The position numbers and the translations under genes were made by a program. The notes under the pieces are model-generated. The model searched no databases, was not told where the DNA came from, and worked only from the letters and a program-made list of their open reading frames with translations. Shown piece by piece: positions 27,903-35,185 of a stretch of DNA of 53,467 nt (within the stretch, counting starts at the first letter, position 1; every line of letters begins with the position of its first letter). The stretch comes from Blautia sp. An81 (GTDB lineage: Bacteria > Bacillota > Clostridia > Lachnospirales > Lachnospiraceae): contig NZ_NFHH01000027.1 of the NCBI RefSeq assembly GCF_002161285.1, forward strand, positions 1-53,467. Direction: 5' to 3'.

Positions 27903-29897
27903 CTATTTTACAGAATATATTTTCTCTCCATCTTTTAAATTTTCAATCAAAAATTCGATTTGCATTTTCTTGATACGATCAAATCCTTCCGTATTTATAT
28001 TTTCTACATATTCTCTCAATTTCGATAACATCATGCTTTCTTCCTCTAAGACTTTCCCCCAATTACTTCTTATATACAAACTTATAATGCAACTTCTAAA
28101 TGCGTTCAAATCTTTTGATGTACCGTCTTTGATTCGTTTGCATAACTTTTCAAAGTCTAATTCTCTGAGGAACCCTCCTGATGAACAAATTTCATTTTTA
28201 TTATGGTAAACGTATGTATCCATTTTTTCTCCCCACCCCTCCTGCATTGTTAAATATGAATCTAACATATTTGAGTAATTATTCTGAAACTTCTGATCAA
28301 TATCTTTCTGTAATTCTATTACTATCTTTTGATATTTATTTCTTCTTTCTCCTTCATACATTAATCCATAACCATTATCAAGATTTACATGATAAGATAA
28401 CTGAGAAAAACTGATTTTCATATTCTCAACCATTTTTACTGTATTTTCCTCTGGGAAACCATGCTCTTGCAATTCAAGGAAACGATTAATGATCCGAGGA
28501 TAATCCTTAACATCATATACACCATTTTTTAGGCCTTTTAAAATAATGTCGATTTTTTCCTCAATCACTAAATCTGTTAGCGTATACCAATTGAAATCCA
28601 ATTCCGCAAACGCTTCTTTTTCTGGACTTCTACTTCTAAGATATTCATTTGCAAATAACTCAAACATATCTTTTATACATTTATCTTCTAATATACTCCT
28701 AGTAATAAAATCGTCTACAAACCGAAACGATAATTGATTTCCGAAAATGTCAATACTGCCTATACTTTTAAAAGCATATTCTTCTGTGCCTTTCCATTCG
28801 TATTTATAATCTCCGTTTTTGAAGGAAACACTTATTTTAAACGAATATTTAATTATATATTTTAAGAAAGCCTCTCGTCCTTCATCTTCTAGTTGTACAA
28901 TTTTTTTATATAACTGATTTATTTTCGATAAAAAAAACTGAAACGTTCTTATATTAGAATGCGCTTCATTTATCATATATTCTTCAAAAAAGGCTATATC
29001 ATCATATAAGTATTTTTTTAGACTATCATCTAACTTTGCTGAACTAATAAGTTCTTTAAAAACGGTCTGCAAATCTGGCTGATAATAGATTGTTACTCCA
29101 ATTAGTTTTTCTTTTACTTTATCATATAACTTATCCTCTGCGAATAGTTTCTGTACTCTATCTTTTACAGTCTCTATGTCCACAGAATTTTTATTTTCAT
29201 TTTTCCTTTCCGAATTCGAATATTGACTTATCACATCACTTTTTTGTTCTTTCTCAAATATAATGTTATCATGAGCCGCCACCAGATATTTCAACTCTTG
29301 ATTTTCAAAACTTATCCCTTTACCTATTTCTTTTTGATTAGCAACTATAATAACTTTCATATTCTCGTGTTCTACAAATGAATTAATATACCCTAAAATT
29401 TCATTTGTCGGGCAATCACAACGTTCTAAATCATCAAAAATCAAAATACAATTTTTAATTGGAACAAATTTTTCTGTTGCTTCAGTTATATTATCAAGAT
29501 TAAGCTCTATGCCTTTATTTTTCAAAATATCAAACATTATCGGGAGCATTGAACTGATTGCTTCAGTTCCTTTTTTTATAATACCTTGCCCTTTTCCTGC
29601 TTTTGCTACAAGAACTTCCATAAACAACTGCTTTGTTACTTCCTCTATAGATTTTACCCCATACAAAGAAATATATATAATTTTTCTCTGTTGATAATCC
29701 TGATCCGAATTGTAATGTTCATTTTCATTATTTTTTAATTTTTCACAAAGCCGCTCTTTAATGAAATATGTCTTACCACATCCCCATTCGCCATCAATCA
29801 TTACGGCATAGTTATATAAAGTTTCATCAACATAATTAATTATTTCCTTAACAATATCATCATCCGTTAATTTCCTATTTTCCATTCTGTCTATCAC
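27903..29897 (-). CDS. KAP/YobI-like P-loop NTPase, probable cargo (possible defence gene)
   Basis: 664 residues. Walker A is in I-D-G-E-W-G-C-G-K-T near residue 42, Walker B in C-I-L-I-F-D-D-L-E-R-C-D near 155, and a sensor-like V-I-I-V-A-N-Q follows near 185. This is the KAP NTPase pattern. The remaining 450 residues are helical and unrecognised. No membrane segments were seen, unlike classical KAP proteins. Start: a GTG at 29897 follows AAGGGGGAA. The gene is strikingly AT-rich compared with its neighbours and sits alone between a regulator block and the transfer operon with its own terminator, both signs of recent acquisition. KAP NTPases include PifA, which excludes phage T7, so a phage-exclusion role is plausible but unproven. 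Confidence 0.75.
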   Translation of the reverse strand: MIDRMENRKLTDDDIVKEIINYVDETLYNYAVMIDGEWGCGKTYFIKERLCEKLKNNENEHYNSDQDYQQRKIIYISLYGVKSIEEVTKQLFMEVLVAKAGKGQGIIKKGTEAISSMLPIMFDILKNKGIELNLDNITEATEKFVPIKNCILIFDDLERCDCPTNEILGYINSFVEHENMKVIIVANQKEIGKGISFENQELKYLVAAHDNIIFEKEQKSDVISQYSNSERKNENKNSVDIETVKDRVQKLFAEDKLYDKVKEKLIGVTIYYQPDLQTVFKELISSAKLDDSLKKYLYDDIAFFEEYMINEAHSNIRTFQFFLSKINQLYKKIVQLEDEGREAFLKYIIKYSFKISVSFKNGDYKYEWKGTEEYAFKSIGSIDIFGNQLSFRFVDDFITRSILEDKCIKDMFELFANEYLRSRSPEKEAFAELDFNWYTLTDLVIEEKIDIILKGLKNGVYDVKDYPRIINRFLELQEHGFPEENTVKMVENMKISFSQLSYHVNLDNGYGLMYEGERRNKYQKIVIELQKDIDQKFQNNYSNMLDSYLTMQEGWGEKMDTYVYHNKNEICSSGGFLRELDFEKLCKRIKDGTSKDLNAFRSCIISLYIRSNWGKVLEEESMMLSKLREYVENINTEGFDRIKKMQIEFLIENLKDGEKIYSVK

Positions 29898-29995
29898 GCA
29901 ATTGTTCCCCCTTATATTGTAGAATAAAATAATTCTAACACCCTTTACTAAGAATTACATCCCCATTTTATCCAAAGAACTTCCTATAATGTGAT

Positions 29996-30028
29996 AGCCA
30001 CTTTGCGACATTGTGTCACAAAGTGGCT
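29996..30028. repeat. 33-bp palindrome, single copy of the ICE-wide site
   Basis: AGCCACTTTGCGACA, centre TTG, then TGTCACAAAGTGGCT: 15-bp arms with one mismatch. It is the longest copy of the palindrome family found at 18.1 and 31.98 kb. It lies between the sigma-like regulator (stop at 30062) and the KAP NTPase start (29897), where it could act as an operator for the NTPase. No T-run follows on either side, so it is not a simple terminator. Confidence 0.75.
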
Positions 30029-30061
30029 GGGTTAGTCTGCATGCCAAACGAAAACGGAGTG

Positions 30062-30508
30062 TTAAAAACAGCCTCCTATAATCCCCATCTCCCTCAGCTT
30101 TCCGTTCAGTTCCTTCAAAATTCTCTTTCTCCGGTTAGCAATTGTCTTTCTGCTACACCCGCAGATCTGTGCCGCTTCCTTTACAGTGACTTCCTCAAAA
30201 TACAGCAGATACAATAGATAAGCGTCCTCTTCCGCCAATTTTTCCATAACTGACCGCAGTTTTTCTGTACATATTTCCCGGATCACAGTATCTTCCACAC
30301 CATCTGCAGCACCAATCGGGATAGCTCCCTGTTCTGTCAGCATTTCCAGGCTGGACACTTGATATTTCCGTTCTTTTTCCCTTTGGTAGCGTTCCCTTCT
30401 CCGGGACTGATACCATTCCAGATAGACTTCCCTGGTTACTTCCACAACTGTACCATCTCCAGCACGAAGTACATAACATTTCCGCTCCTTTGGACGCTTA
30501 CCCGACAT
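30062..30508 (-). CDS. Sigma-70 region 4-like regulator
   Basis: 148 residues. The C-terminal third has a helix-turn-helix of sigma region 4 type (L-Y-F-E-E-V-T-V-K-E-A-A-Q-I-C-G-C-S-R-K-T-I-A-N-R-R-K-R-I-type segment). The N-terminal half is basic (Y-Q-S-R-R-R-E-R-Y-Q-R-E-K). No region 2 is seen, so it is unlikely to be a complete sigma factor; it resembles the small sigma-like activators of Tn1549/Tn916-type elements. The ATG at 30508 follows GGTGGAG and overlaps the preceding sigma-like gene by 11 bp, so the two are probably made together. Confidence 0.78.
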   Translation of the reverse strand: MSGKRPKERKCYVLRAGDGTVVEVTREVYLEWYQSRRRERYQREKERKYQVSSLEMLTEQGAIPIGAADGVEDTVIREICTEKLRSVMEKLAEEDAYLLYLLYFEEVTVKEAAQICGCSRKTIANRRKRILKELNGKLREMGIIGGCF

Positions 30509-31160
30509 ACAGCACTCCACCTTTCCCAGAATCTACTGTCTTTCTGGAGGAAATATCTTTCTGACCGACCCTCATCCGGCGAAGTGCCGACATGAGCGTC
30601 TGGGAAACCGTGGGCTGTGTAATGCCAAGCTCCTTAGCAATCTCCCATTGTGTTTCACCATAATAAAAATACAGGATCACGATATCTCTCTGCCGTTCTG
30701 TCAGAAGCCCCATCAACTCCTGAATCTTCTCTTTTTCTATCAACTGATCCAATGGTGGCAGTGCCGGCGAAGCCAGGAAAAACCATTCCTCAGAGACAGC
30801 ATGATAGGAAACCACCCTCTCCTTATGGCACGTTTCTCGATTCTTTACCAGACGATCCTCCCCTTCCAACAATAGGCGTACATACCATTCCTGCTGTTCA
30901 AAAAATGATGCGTCCACGCAGATCTGCCGTCCATTATTCTCATAACAGTAATCTCCGCAGCTATGTACCGGAAAAACAGTGGTATATTTTCCTATCCGGT
31001 AAAGTGCATACCCTTCCCGAAACACCAAAAGCTGCACTTCCCCACCATTTCCCATGCTCACAATTCGCTCTCCTTGTTCCAGCAAATGCCGAGCTGTGGG
31101 AACTTTTTTCTCTGACTTTGGCTTTTTCACAATCCACTTTAAATCCTGTAACGTCATCAT
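30498..31160 (-). CDS. Second sigma region 4-like regulator
   Basis: 220 residues from the ATG at 31160, which follows AAAGGTGG. Residues beyond about 145 form a region 4-type helix-turn-helix (L-L-T-E-R-Q-R-D-I-V-I-L-Y-F-Y-Y-G-E-T, then I-A-K-E-L-G-I-T-Q-P-T-V-S-Q-T-L). The N-terminal part (V-Q-L-L-V-F-R-E-G-Y-A-L-Y-R) may be a sensory or partner domain. The upstream extension in the same frame (to 31307) contains a terminator hairpin and is rejected. It is co-encoded with the 148-residue regulator and likely controls transfer genes. Confidence 0.75.
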   Translation of the reverse strand: MMTLQDLKWIVKKPKSEKKVPTARHLLEQGERIVSMGNGGEVQLLVFREGYALYRIGKYTTVFPVHSCGDYCYENNGRQICVDASFFEQQEWYVRLLLEGEDRLVKNRETCHKERVVSYHAVSEEWFFLASPALPPLDQLIEKEKIQELMGLLTERQRDIVILYFYYGETQWEIAKELGITQPTVSQTLMSALRRMRVGQKDISSRKTVDSGKGGVLYVG

Positions 31161-31232
31161 AGCGACCACCTTTCCGCCCATAGGCTCCGGGCGGCCAGAT
31201 GGCAGCGCACAGAAATCCAGTAAAAAGGCAGC

Positions 31233-31279
31233 AAAAAAGGTTCCCGACACGCCCGTTTTTTTTAACGGGAGTCTGGAAC
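31233..31279 (-). terminator. Rho-independent terminator upstream of the sigma-like genes
   Basis: The imperfect stem is built from GTTCC, GAC and CCCGTT on one side and AACGGG, GTC and GGAAC on the other (31240-31279). On the minus strand it is followed by CTTTTTTGC. It lies between the 52-residue gene and the sigma-like gene and may act as an attenuator for the latter. Confidence 0.75.
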
Positions 31280-31315
31280 TCCTCCTACTGCCTGCAAAAG
31301 CCTGCATTTATTTTA

Positions 31316-31474
31316 TCACCGGTACTGCCGGATCAATTCCTTTTTCGATTGCTCCTGAAGATGCTGCGTCAATGGTTCTGTTTTTTTCTTTTCCTCCCCA
31401 ATCAACGAGGAATAATCCCCCATTGCGTCATAAGGGCAGCTTCTCCGATAGAGCAGGTTTTCTTCCCTGGTCAA
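31316..31474 (-). CDS. 52-residue protein with TTG start
   Basis: Short frame from TTG at 31474 (GGAAGGAGGGAG lies just upstream) to TGA at 31316. The product begins L-T-R-E-E-N-L-L-Y-R-R-S-C-P-Y-D-A-M-G-D-Y and has a Lys/Glu/Gln-rich tail. The ribosome site is the strongest nearby, and the region otherwise has no explanation. The function is unknown. It lies between the XRE regulator and the sigma-like pair and is probably regulatory or a minor element protein. Confidence 0.6.
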   Translation of the reverse strand: MTREENLLYRRSCPYDAMGDYSSLIGEEKKKTEPLTQHLQEQSKKELIRQYR

Positions 31475-31489
31475 GTTTCTCCCTCCTTC

Positions 31490-31584
31490 CACATATCTGT
31501 GCTTTGCATATCCAATGTATCATTCTGCCGACTATTTTTCCCTTGCAGATATGGGGAAACTCACAGGATTTCCCCTCATATCTG
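31490..31584 (-). promoter_or_regulatory. Alternative-pairing leader between the XRE gene and the 52-residue gene
   Basis: On the minus strand, a first segment (CAGATATGAGGGGAAA, 31584-31569) can pair with a second (TTTCCCCATATCTG, 31559-31546). The second can also pair with a third (CACAGATATGTG, 31501-31490), which lies directly before the GGAAGGAGGG ribosome site. Three mutually complementary segments of this kind are typical of attenuators. No U-run follows the first hairpin, so translation control is more likely than termination. Confidence 0.4.
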
Positions 31585-31590
31585 TGGATT

Positions 31591-31944
31591 TTACCGTATT
31601 CCCTCAATCCCATCTATCAAGGCGCTCATGGTCTGGATCACGACTTTCTGTTCCTTTGGACGCAGGTTCAGGACACGGGAAATCATCTTGTGGGCGGGAT
31701 TTTTCTTTACTCCCGGCTTCCTTCCCAATAACTCGTTTGCGTCAGCATCCAGTACCTCCACCATCTTTGCGAAAATCTCAATAGACATGGCCGCCTGCCC
31801 TCCCTCAATGCGGCTCACTGTGTTGACACTGATACCTGCTTTCTCTGCAAGAGTCTCCTGGGATAAATGGCTGTCTTTTCTCTTTTGTCGGATACGTTCC
31901 CCCAACTGGATCAACTCCTGCGATCCCGCACGGTTTCCCAACAC
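31591..31944 (-). CDS. XRE-family transcriptional regulator
   Basis: 117 residues. The N-terminal helix-turn-helix (L-G-E-R-I-R-Q-K-R-K, S-Q-E-T-L-A-E-K-A-G-I-S-V-N-T-V-S-R-I-E) is a standard Cro/C1-type domain. The C-terminal part (M-I-S-R-V-L-N-L-R-P-K-E-Q-K-V-V-I-Q-T-M) is a family tail. The start is GTG at 31944 or TTG at 31941 behind GAGGAGGG. One copy of the ICE palindrome lies 26-50 bp upstream, so this protein is a leading candidate for the factor that binds those sites and represses itself. ParB is the alternative. Confidence 0.88.
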   Translation of the reverse strand: MLGNRAGSQELIQLGERIRQKRKDSHLSQETLAEKAGISVNTVSRIEGGQAAMSIEIFAKMVEVLDADANELLGRKPGVKKNPAHKMISRVLNLRPKEQKVVIQTMSALIDGIEGIR

Positions 31945-31969
31945 AGTCCCTCCTCTCGATCCAAATATG

Positions 31970-31994
31970 ACTTTGCGCCATCGTGTCGCAAAGT
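31970..31994. repeat. Palindromic site upstream of the XRE regulator
   Basis: ACTTTGCGCCA, centre TCG, TGTCGCAAAGT: one mismatch between 11-bp arms. Same family as the sites at 18.1-18.2 kb and 30.0 kb. Its place in the leader of the regulator gene suggests autoregulation. Confidence 0.75.
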
Positions 31995-32012
31995 TTTCTG
32001 CACATAGGCAGA

Positions 32013-32046
32013 AAAAGCAGCCAGGTACATAGACTTAGCTGCTTTT
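32013..32046 (-). terminator. Terminator downstream of the rep/small membrane protein operon
   Basis: AAAAGCAGC pairs with GCTGCTTTT around a 16-base loop. On the minus strand the stem is followed by TTTTTCTGCC. It lies 47 bp beyond the 73-residue membrane protein gene and upstream of the XRE promoter region. Confidence 0.7.
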
Positions 32047-32092
32047 TAAATTCTCTATTCAGTTTAACATCCTATGGGAAATTCTCCCTTTC

Positions 32093-32314
32093 TCATACTG
32101 TCCTGATCTTTGCCAGCCGGCATATACCTGCTGCAACAGCTTTCGCCAGATAAAAGGCCGCCAGAACCAGCCGTCCCGTCAGGATCACGCCTCCGATCAC
32201 ACCGCCAATCAGCAGGTTAAATACAAACACCCCCACTGTTCCGCCAATGTCAAAGCCTTTCGGGATAATCCACAGGAACATCTTATGTACGCCAAAAGGA
32301 ATCCCGACAAACAT
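32093..32314 (-). CDS. 73-residue membrane protein of the ICE
   Basis: Two hydrophobic stretches (G-T-V-G-V-F-V-F-N-L-L-I-G-G-V-I-G-G-V-I-L and L-V-L-A-A-F-Y-L-A-K-A-V-A-A-G) give a small, probably two-pass membrane protein ending in a basic tail. The ATG directly follows the TGA of the 37-residue gene with no gap, so the two are translationally coupled. Family not recognised. Confidence 0.7.
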   Translation of the reverse strand: MFVGIPFGVHKMFLWIIPKGFDIGGTVGVFVFNLLIGGVIGGVILTGRLVLAAFYLAKAVAAGICRLAKIRTV

Positions 32315-32428
32315 TCACAATTTCAAATAATCGCACTGTCCTTGTTCCACACAGAGGGGATAAAACAGCACTGACAGGAATACTGCCGCTCCTACCGGAA
32401 CAATCACCTTTTTCACAAATTCATACAT
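32315..32428 (-). CDS. 37-residue membrane peptide
   Basis: Short frame from ATG at 32428 (GGAGGTGGCTAAG upstream) to TGA at 32315. The product (M-Y-E-F-V-K-K-V-I-V-P-V-G-A-A-V-F-L-S-V-L-type) has one hydrophobic helix. It lies directly between the rep stop (32430) and the 73-residue membrane protein, with overlapping or touching signals on both sides. The function is unknown. Confidence 0.65.
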   Translation of the reverse strand: MYEFVKKVIVPVGAAVFLSVLFYPLCVEQGQCDYLKL

Positions 32429-32429
32429 C

Positions 32430-33521
32430 TTAGCCACCTCCGTACAGATCATGATTCACTTCCGCCTGGTAGTAATGGTTCATTGTCATGGACGAATTGT
32501 AAAGCGTCGCCAAAAGATATGCCTTGATATTCGCCACTTTGGACGTATTCCGGTGCAGGCTGAACAGTACATACTCGATATGGGAATACGTCAGCTTTAA
32601 AAAACGGCTCTTAACTACTGACACCGGCTTGTCCGCCCCGCCGATCCGCACTACACGATTATCCGGCAACATCAGGATCTCCACCATCAGCTCCACAAGT
32701 TCATCTACTTCCTCCCGCTCCCTTTTATCCAAGAAGCACTCATAATCAATGTTGTCCTGTATCAAAGCCCGGTAGGTTTCCATCTTCTCCATCACATCTT
32801 CTTCCACAGGATACACTTCATCCGCAGTCAGGGATTGATAAGATTGGATAGGATCAGTCTCACTAAAATCAGTCTTGTTAATATCAGTATTATTAGATTG
32901 TGATTTTGGAACTTCTTGAGTTTTGATTTTCACTATTCTTGAAGTATGATTTTCACCATTCTTGAATTGTGATTCCGGAAATTCTTGATTTGTGGTTTTC
33001 ACCATTCCTGAATTGTGATTTTCACTATTCTTGAATTGTGATTCTGGAAATTCCTGAATTGTGGTTTTCACATTCCTTGAATTGTGATTTTCACTATTCT
33101 GTGTATTTTCAGGGTTTTCCAGTGTTTTTTCTTCCTGTTCAGAAGAATTTTTTTCTTTTACCAGAAAGTTCTTCACATAGATTACATTCGGTTTTCCCAG
33201 CCCCAGGCGTTTCTTTTCAATCAGTCCAATCCCCTGATTACTGTCCAGTTCTTTCATCAGCTTTACCGCTTTCTGTGTTCCACAATTCAGAAGTTCTGCT
33301 ATTTCTTCCACGGTAAAAATGATATACACCCGATCTTCCTCATCAAACCATCGGTTCTTAATGCTAAGGCTCATACGGTCTAACATCAGACCGTATAAAA
33401 CCTTTGCCTCACAGGAGAGGGATCTAAAACATTCTGCTGTAAACAGCACTTTCGGGACACGGTAAAAACTGTACTGTTCCGCTTCCATCCCACCGAAGTA
33501 ATCAAACTGTATTTCCTGCAT
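32430..33521 (-). CDS. RepA_N-type replication initiator of the ICE
   Basis: 363 residues. The N-terminal winged-helix domain (Y-Y-S-F-Y-R-V-P-K-V-L-F-type start, then L-S-C-E-A-K-V-L-Y-G-L-M-L-D-R-M-S-L-S, T-V-E-E-I-A-E-L-L-N-C-G) is the RepA_N signature. Residues about 140-210 are made of a 23-residue repeat (S-E-N-H-N-S, K-T-T, Q-E-F-P-E-S-Q-F-K-N). The C-terminal domain (I-E-Y-V-L-F-S-L-H-R-N-T-S-K-V-A-N-I-K-A-Y-L) is of the type found in related initiators. A GGAGGGGG site precedes the ATG. RepA_N proteins usually bind repeats inside their own gene, and the embedded iterons fit that. The gene sits after ParB, forming a partition-replication operon that may let the excised ICE replicate. 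Confidence 0.88.
   Translation of the reverse strand: MQEIQFDYFGGMEAEQYSFYRVPKVLFTAECFRSLSCEAKVLYGLMLDRMSLSIKNRWFDEEDRVYIIFTVEEIAELLNCGTQKAVKLMKELDSNQGIGLIEKKRLGLGKPNVIYVKNFLVKEKNSSEQEEKTLENPENTQNSENHNSRNVKTTIQEFPESQFKNSENHNSGMVKTTNQEFPESQFKNGENHTSRIVKIKTQEVPKSQSNNTDINKTDFSETDPIQSYQSLTADEVYPVEEDVMEKMETYRALIQDNIDYECFLDKREREEVDELVELMVEILMLPDNRVVRIGGADKPVSVVKSRFLKLTYSHIEYVLFSLHRNTSKVANIKAYLLATLYNSSMTMNHYYQAEVNHDLYGGG
32893..33099. repeat. Nine tandem 23-bp iterons inside the rep gene (candidate origin)
   Basis: On the plus strand, units starting TTGAATTGTG with TTTTCAC in the middle begin at 32893, 32916, 32939, 32962, 32985, 33008, 33031, 33054 and 33077, exactly 23 bp apart. A decayed unit may follow at 33100. 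Because 23 is not a multiple of three, the coding frame shifts with each unit and the protein repeats only every 69 bp (23 residues). In-gene iterons of a RepA_N initiator are expected to be its origin. Confidence 0.85.
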
Positions 33522-34401
33522 CTGTTTCCCCCTCCTTTCCTTGTTTCCACTGTTCCAGAAGCGAATAAATCACTTCCTCTATTTGCGCTTTCGTATATGC
33601 CGGCGGGAAATAATTCCGGATCTTCTTTGAAGAAATCGTTACACTCTGTCCGCTGTTCTCTTTTTTTACCAGAAGCGCATAAACACTTTTTTCTGACAGA
33701 GTTTCTTTCTCACTCATATCTTTAAGCCGTTCCGCCTGTGCCGGGGATGGATAAATACTAATATTCGCCACCGCTTCCAACACCAGCTCCTGTTCTTCCA
33801 TTTTCAGATAGGACAGACGCTCCCCGGCTACCATTTTTATATTCCCCGCATCTACAAGCTCTAAAAGTCCGTCAATCAGGCTTGCAAGCCGGATATATCT
33901 TTGCACTGTCCGTCCGCTGTCCCCTGCCTTTTCTCCCACGGCATCTGCCGTGTGCTTGTCCCCTTTGCTTCCCTGATGTTTCAGCGCCTCATATTTCATC
34001 TTGTAAGCTCTGGCTTTCTCACTGGGCAAAAGGTTTTCCCTCTGGATATTAGTATCCACCATCAGCACGGTGGCGGCATCATCGTCTAATTCCCGGATAA
34101 TCACTGGCATCTCTGTCTTTCCTGCCAGCTCACTGGCCCGCCATCTCCGGTGTCCTGCCACCACCTCATATCCATCTGTACAAGGACGCACAATCCCCGG
34201 CTGGATCACGCCGTGCTGAATAATACTTTCTACTGTTTCCTGCATTTTTTCATCATCCAGTACCTTAAACGGGTGATTTTTAAAGGGATGAAGCTGGTTT
34301 AATGGAACATTTGTATATTTTCCCTCTACGTTGCTTTCTTCTGTGCCAAACAGATCGTCATAAGAAGTCAGCTTAATCTTCTCCGCACTCTTACTTTTCA
34401 T
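33502..34401 (-). CDS. parB: ParB/Spo0J-type partition protein
   Basis: 299 residues. The N-terminal ParB CTPase domain shows V-P-L-N-Q-L-H-P-F, I-Q-P-G-I-V-R-P, V-V-A-G-H-R-R-W-R-A-S-E-L-A-G and D-T-N-I-Q-R-E-N-L. A helix-turn-helix (S-G-R-T-V-Q-R-Y-I-R-L-A-S-L) follows, and then a C-terminal tail of uncertain fold. The usual GERRxRA box reads GHRRWRA. The start at 34401 overlaps parA by 11 bp. Its centromere is not obvious; the palindromes at 18.1, 30.0 and 31.98 kb are candidates. No copy of the chromosomal parS sequence was seen near it. Confidence 0.93.
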   Translation of the reverse strand: MKSKSAEKIKLTSYDDLFGTEESNVEGKYTNVPLNQLHPFKNHPFKVLDDEKMQETVESIIQHGVIQPGIVRPCTDGYEVVAGHRRWRASELAGKTEMPVIIRELDDDAATVLMVDTNIQRENLLPSEKARAYKMKYEALKHQGSKGDKHTADAVGEKAGDSGRTVQRYIRLASLIDGLLELVDAGNIKMVAGERLSYLKMEEQELVLEAVANISIYPSPAQAERLKDMSEKETLSEKSVYALLVKKENSGQSVTISSKKIRNYFPPAYTKAQIEEVIYSLLEQWKQGKEGETDAGNTV

Positions 34402-35176
34402 CCGCAAGCACCTCCTCGGTCAGGTGACGATACCCCTCTGCCACAATTCCTTTCGGATCATGGCGGTAAATACTTTTTCCTTCTGCTGTCGTCTCTGCCG
34501 CCCGCACGGACATAGGGATACAGTTCTCAAAGATATGAATGTTATTTCCATAAAACTCCCGGATCTGTTTGGAAATATCCCGTGCGAAGTTTGTCCGTCG
34601 GTCAACCTTTGTCAGCAGAATCCCCATAATGGACAGCCTGGGATTCAGCCGTCTATGTACCTTTCCAATCGTCTTGATAAGCTGCTGTAATCCCTTTACA
34701 GGCAGGTAGGCCGCCTCCACCGGAATCAACACACTGTCCGCCGCTACCAGGGCATTGATCGTGAGCATTCCTAAAGAGGACATACAGTCAATCAGGATAT
34801 AGTCATAAACTTCTTTTACCTCGTCCAGATACATGCGAAGCACCTGTTCCCGGCTCATCATATTGACAAGAGAGGTTTCCAGACCAGCAAGCTCGATATT
34901 GGCCGGGATAAAGTCAATTCCTTCCTCATGTTGGAAAATCCCCTCACCCGGCTCTACATCTTCGTCATTGATAACCTTCTCCAAGATATTGACCAGAGTA
35001 ACATCCAGCTCGTCCGGTTCCTGAATCCCCAAACTCACTGCCATGCTGCCCTGGGCGTCTGCTTCCACCAGAAGTACCTTTTTACCTTCTCTTGCCAGTC
35101 CGATTCCCAAATTTACACACGATGTTGTCTTTCCCACGCCGCCTTTCTGATTAGCGATTGCGATTATCCTGCACAT
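34391..35176 (-). CDS. parA: ParA-type partition ATPase
   Basis: 261 residues with the deviant Walker A motif K-G-G-V-G-K-T-T at residues 11-18, V-E-A-D-A-Q-G-S (usually D-x-D-P-Q) and Y-I-L-I-D-C-M-S-S-L-G. It lacks an N-terminal DNA-binding domain, so it is a type Ib-like or Soj-like ParA. With ParB and the initiator it should keep the circular intermediate stable before reintegration. Overlapping starts and stops show an operon with parB and rep. Confidence 0.95.
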   Translation of the reverse strand: MCRIIAIANQKGGVGKTTSCVNLGIGLAREGKKVLLVEADAQGSMAVSLGIQEPDELDVTLVNILEKVINDEDVEPGEGIFQHEEGIDFIPANIELAGLETSLVNMMSREQVLRMYLDEVKEVYDYILIDCMSSLGMLTINALVAADSVLIPVEAAYLPVKGLQQLIKTIGKVHRRLNPRLSIMGILLTKVDRRTNFARDISKQIREFYGNNIHIFENCIPMSVRAAETTAEGKSIYRHDPKGIVAEGYRHLTEEVLADEK

Positions 35177-35185
35177 ATATCTTAC

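Noticed and set aside
29996..30028. Rho-independent terminator
   Set aside because: Perfectly palindromic but without a U-run on either strand; belongs to the five-copy site family.
31161..31307. N-terminal extension of the second sigma-like regulator
   Set aside because: Contains the terminator stem at 31240-31279; the ATG at 31160 has a good ribosome site.
32893..33099. CRISPR-like array
   Set aside because: Units are contiguous 23-bp repeats without unique spacers and lie inside the rep gene, so they are iterons.
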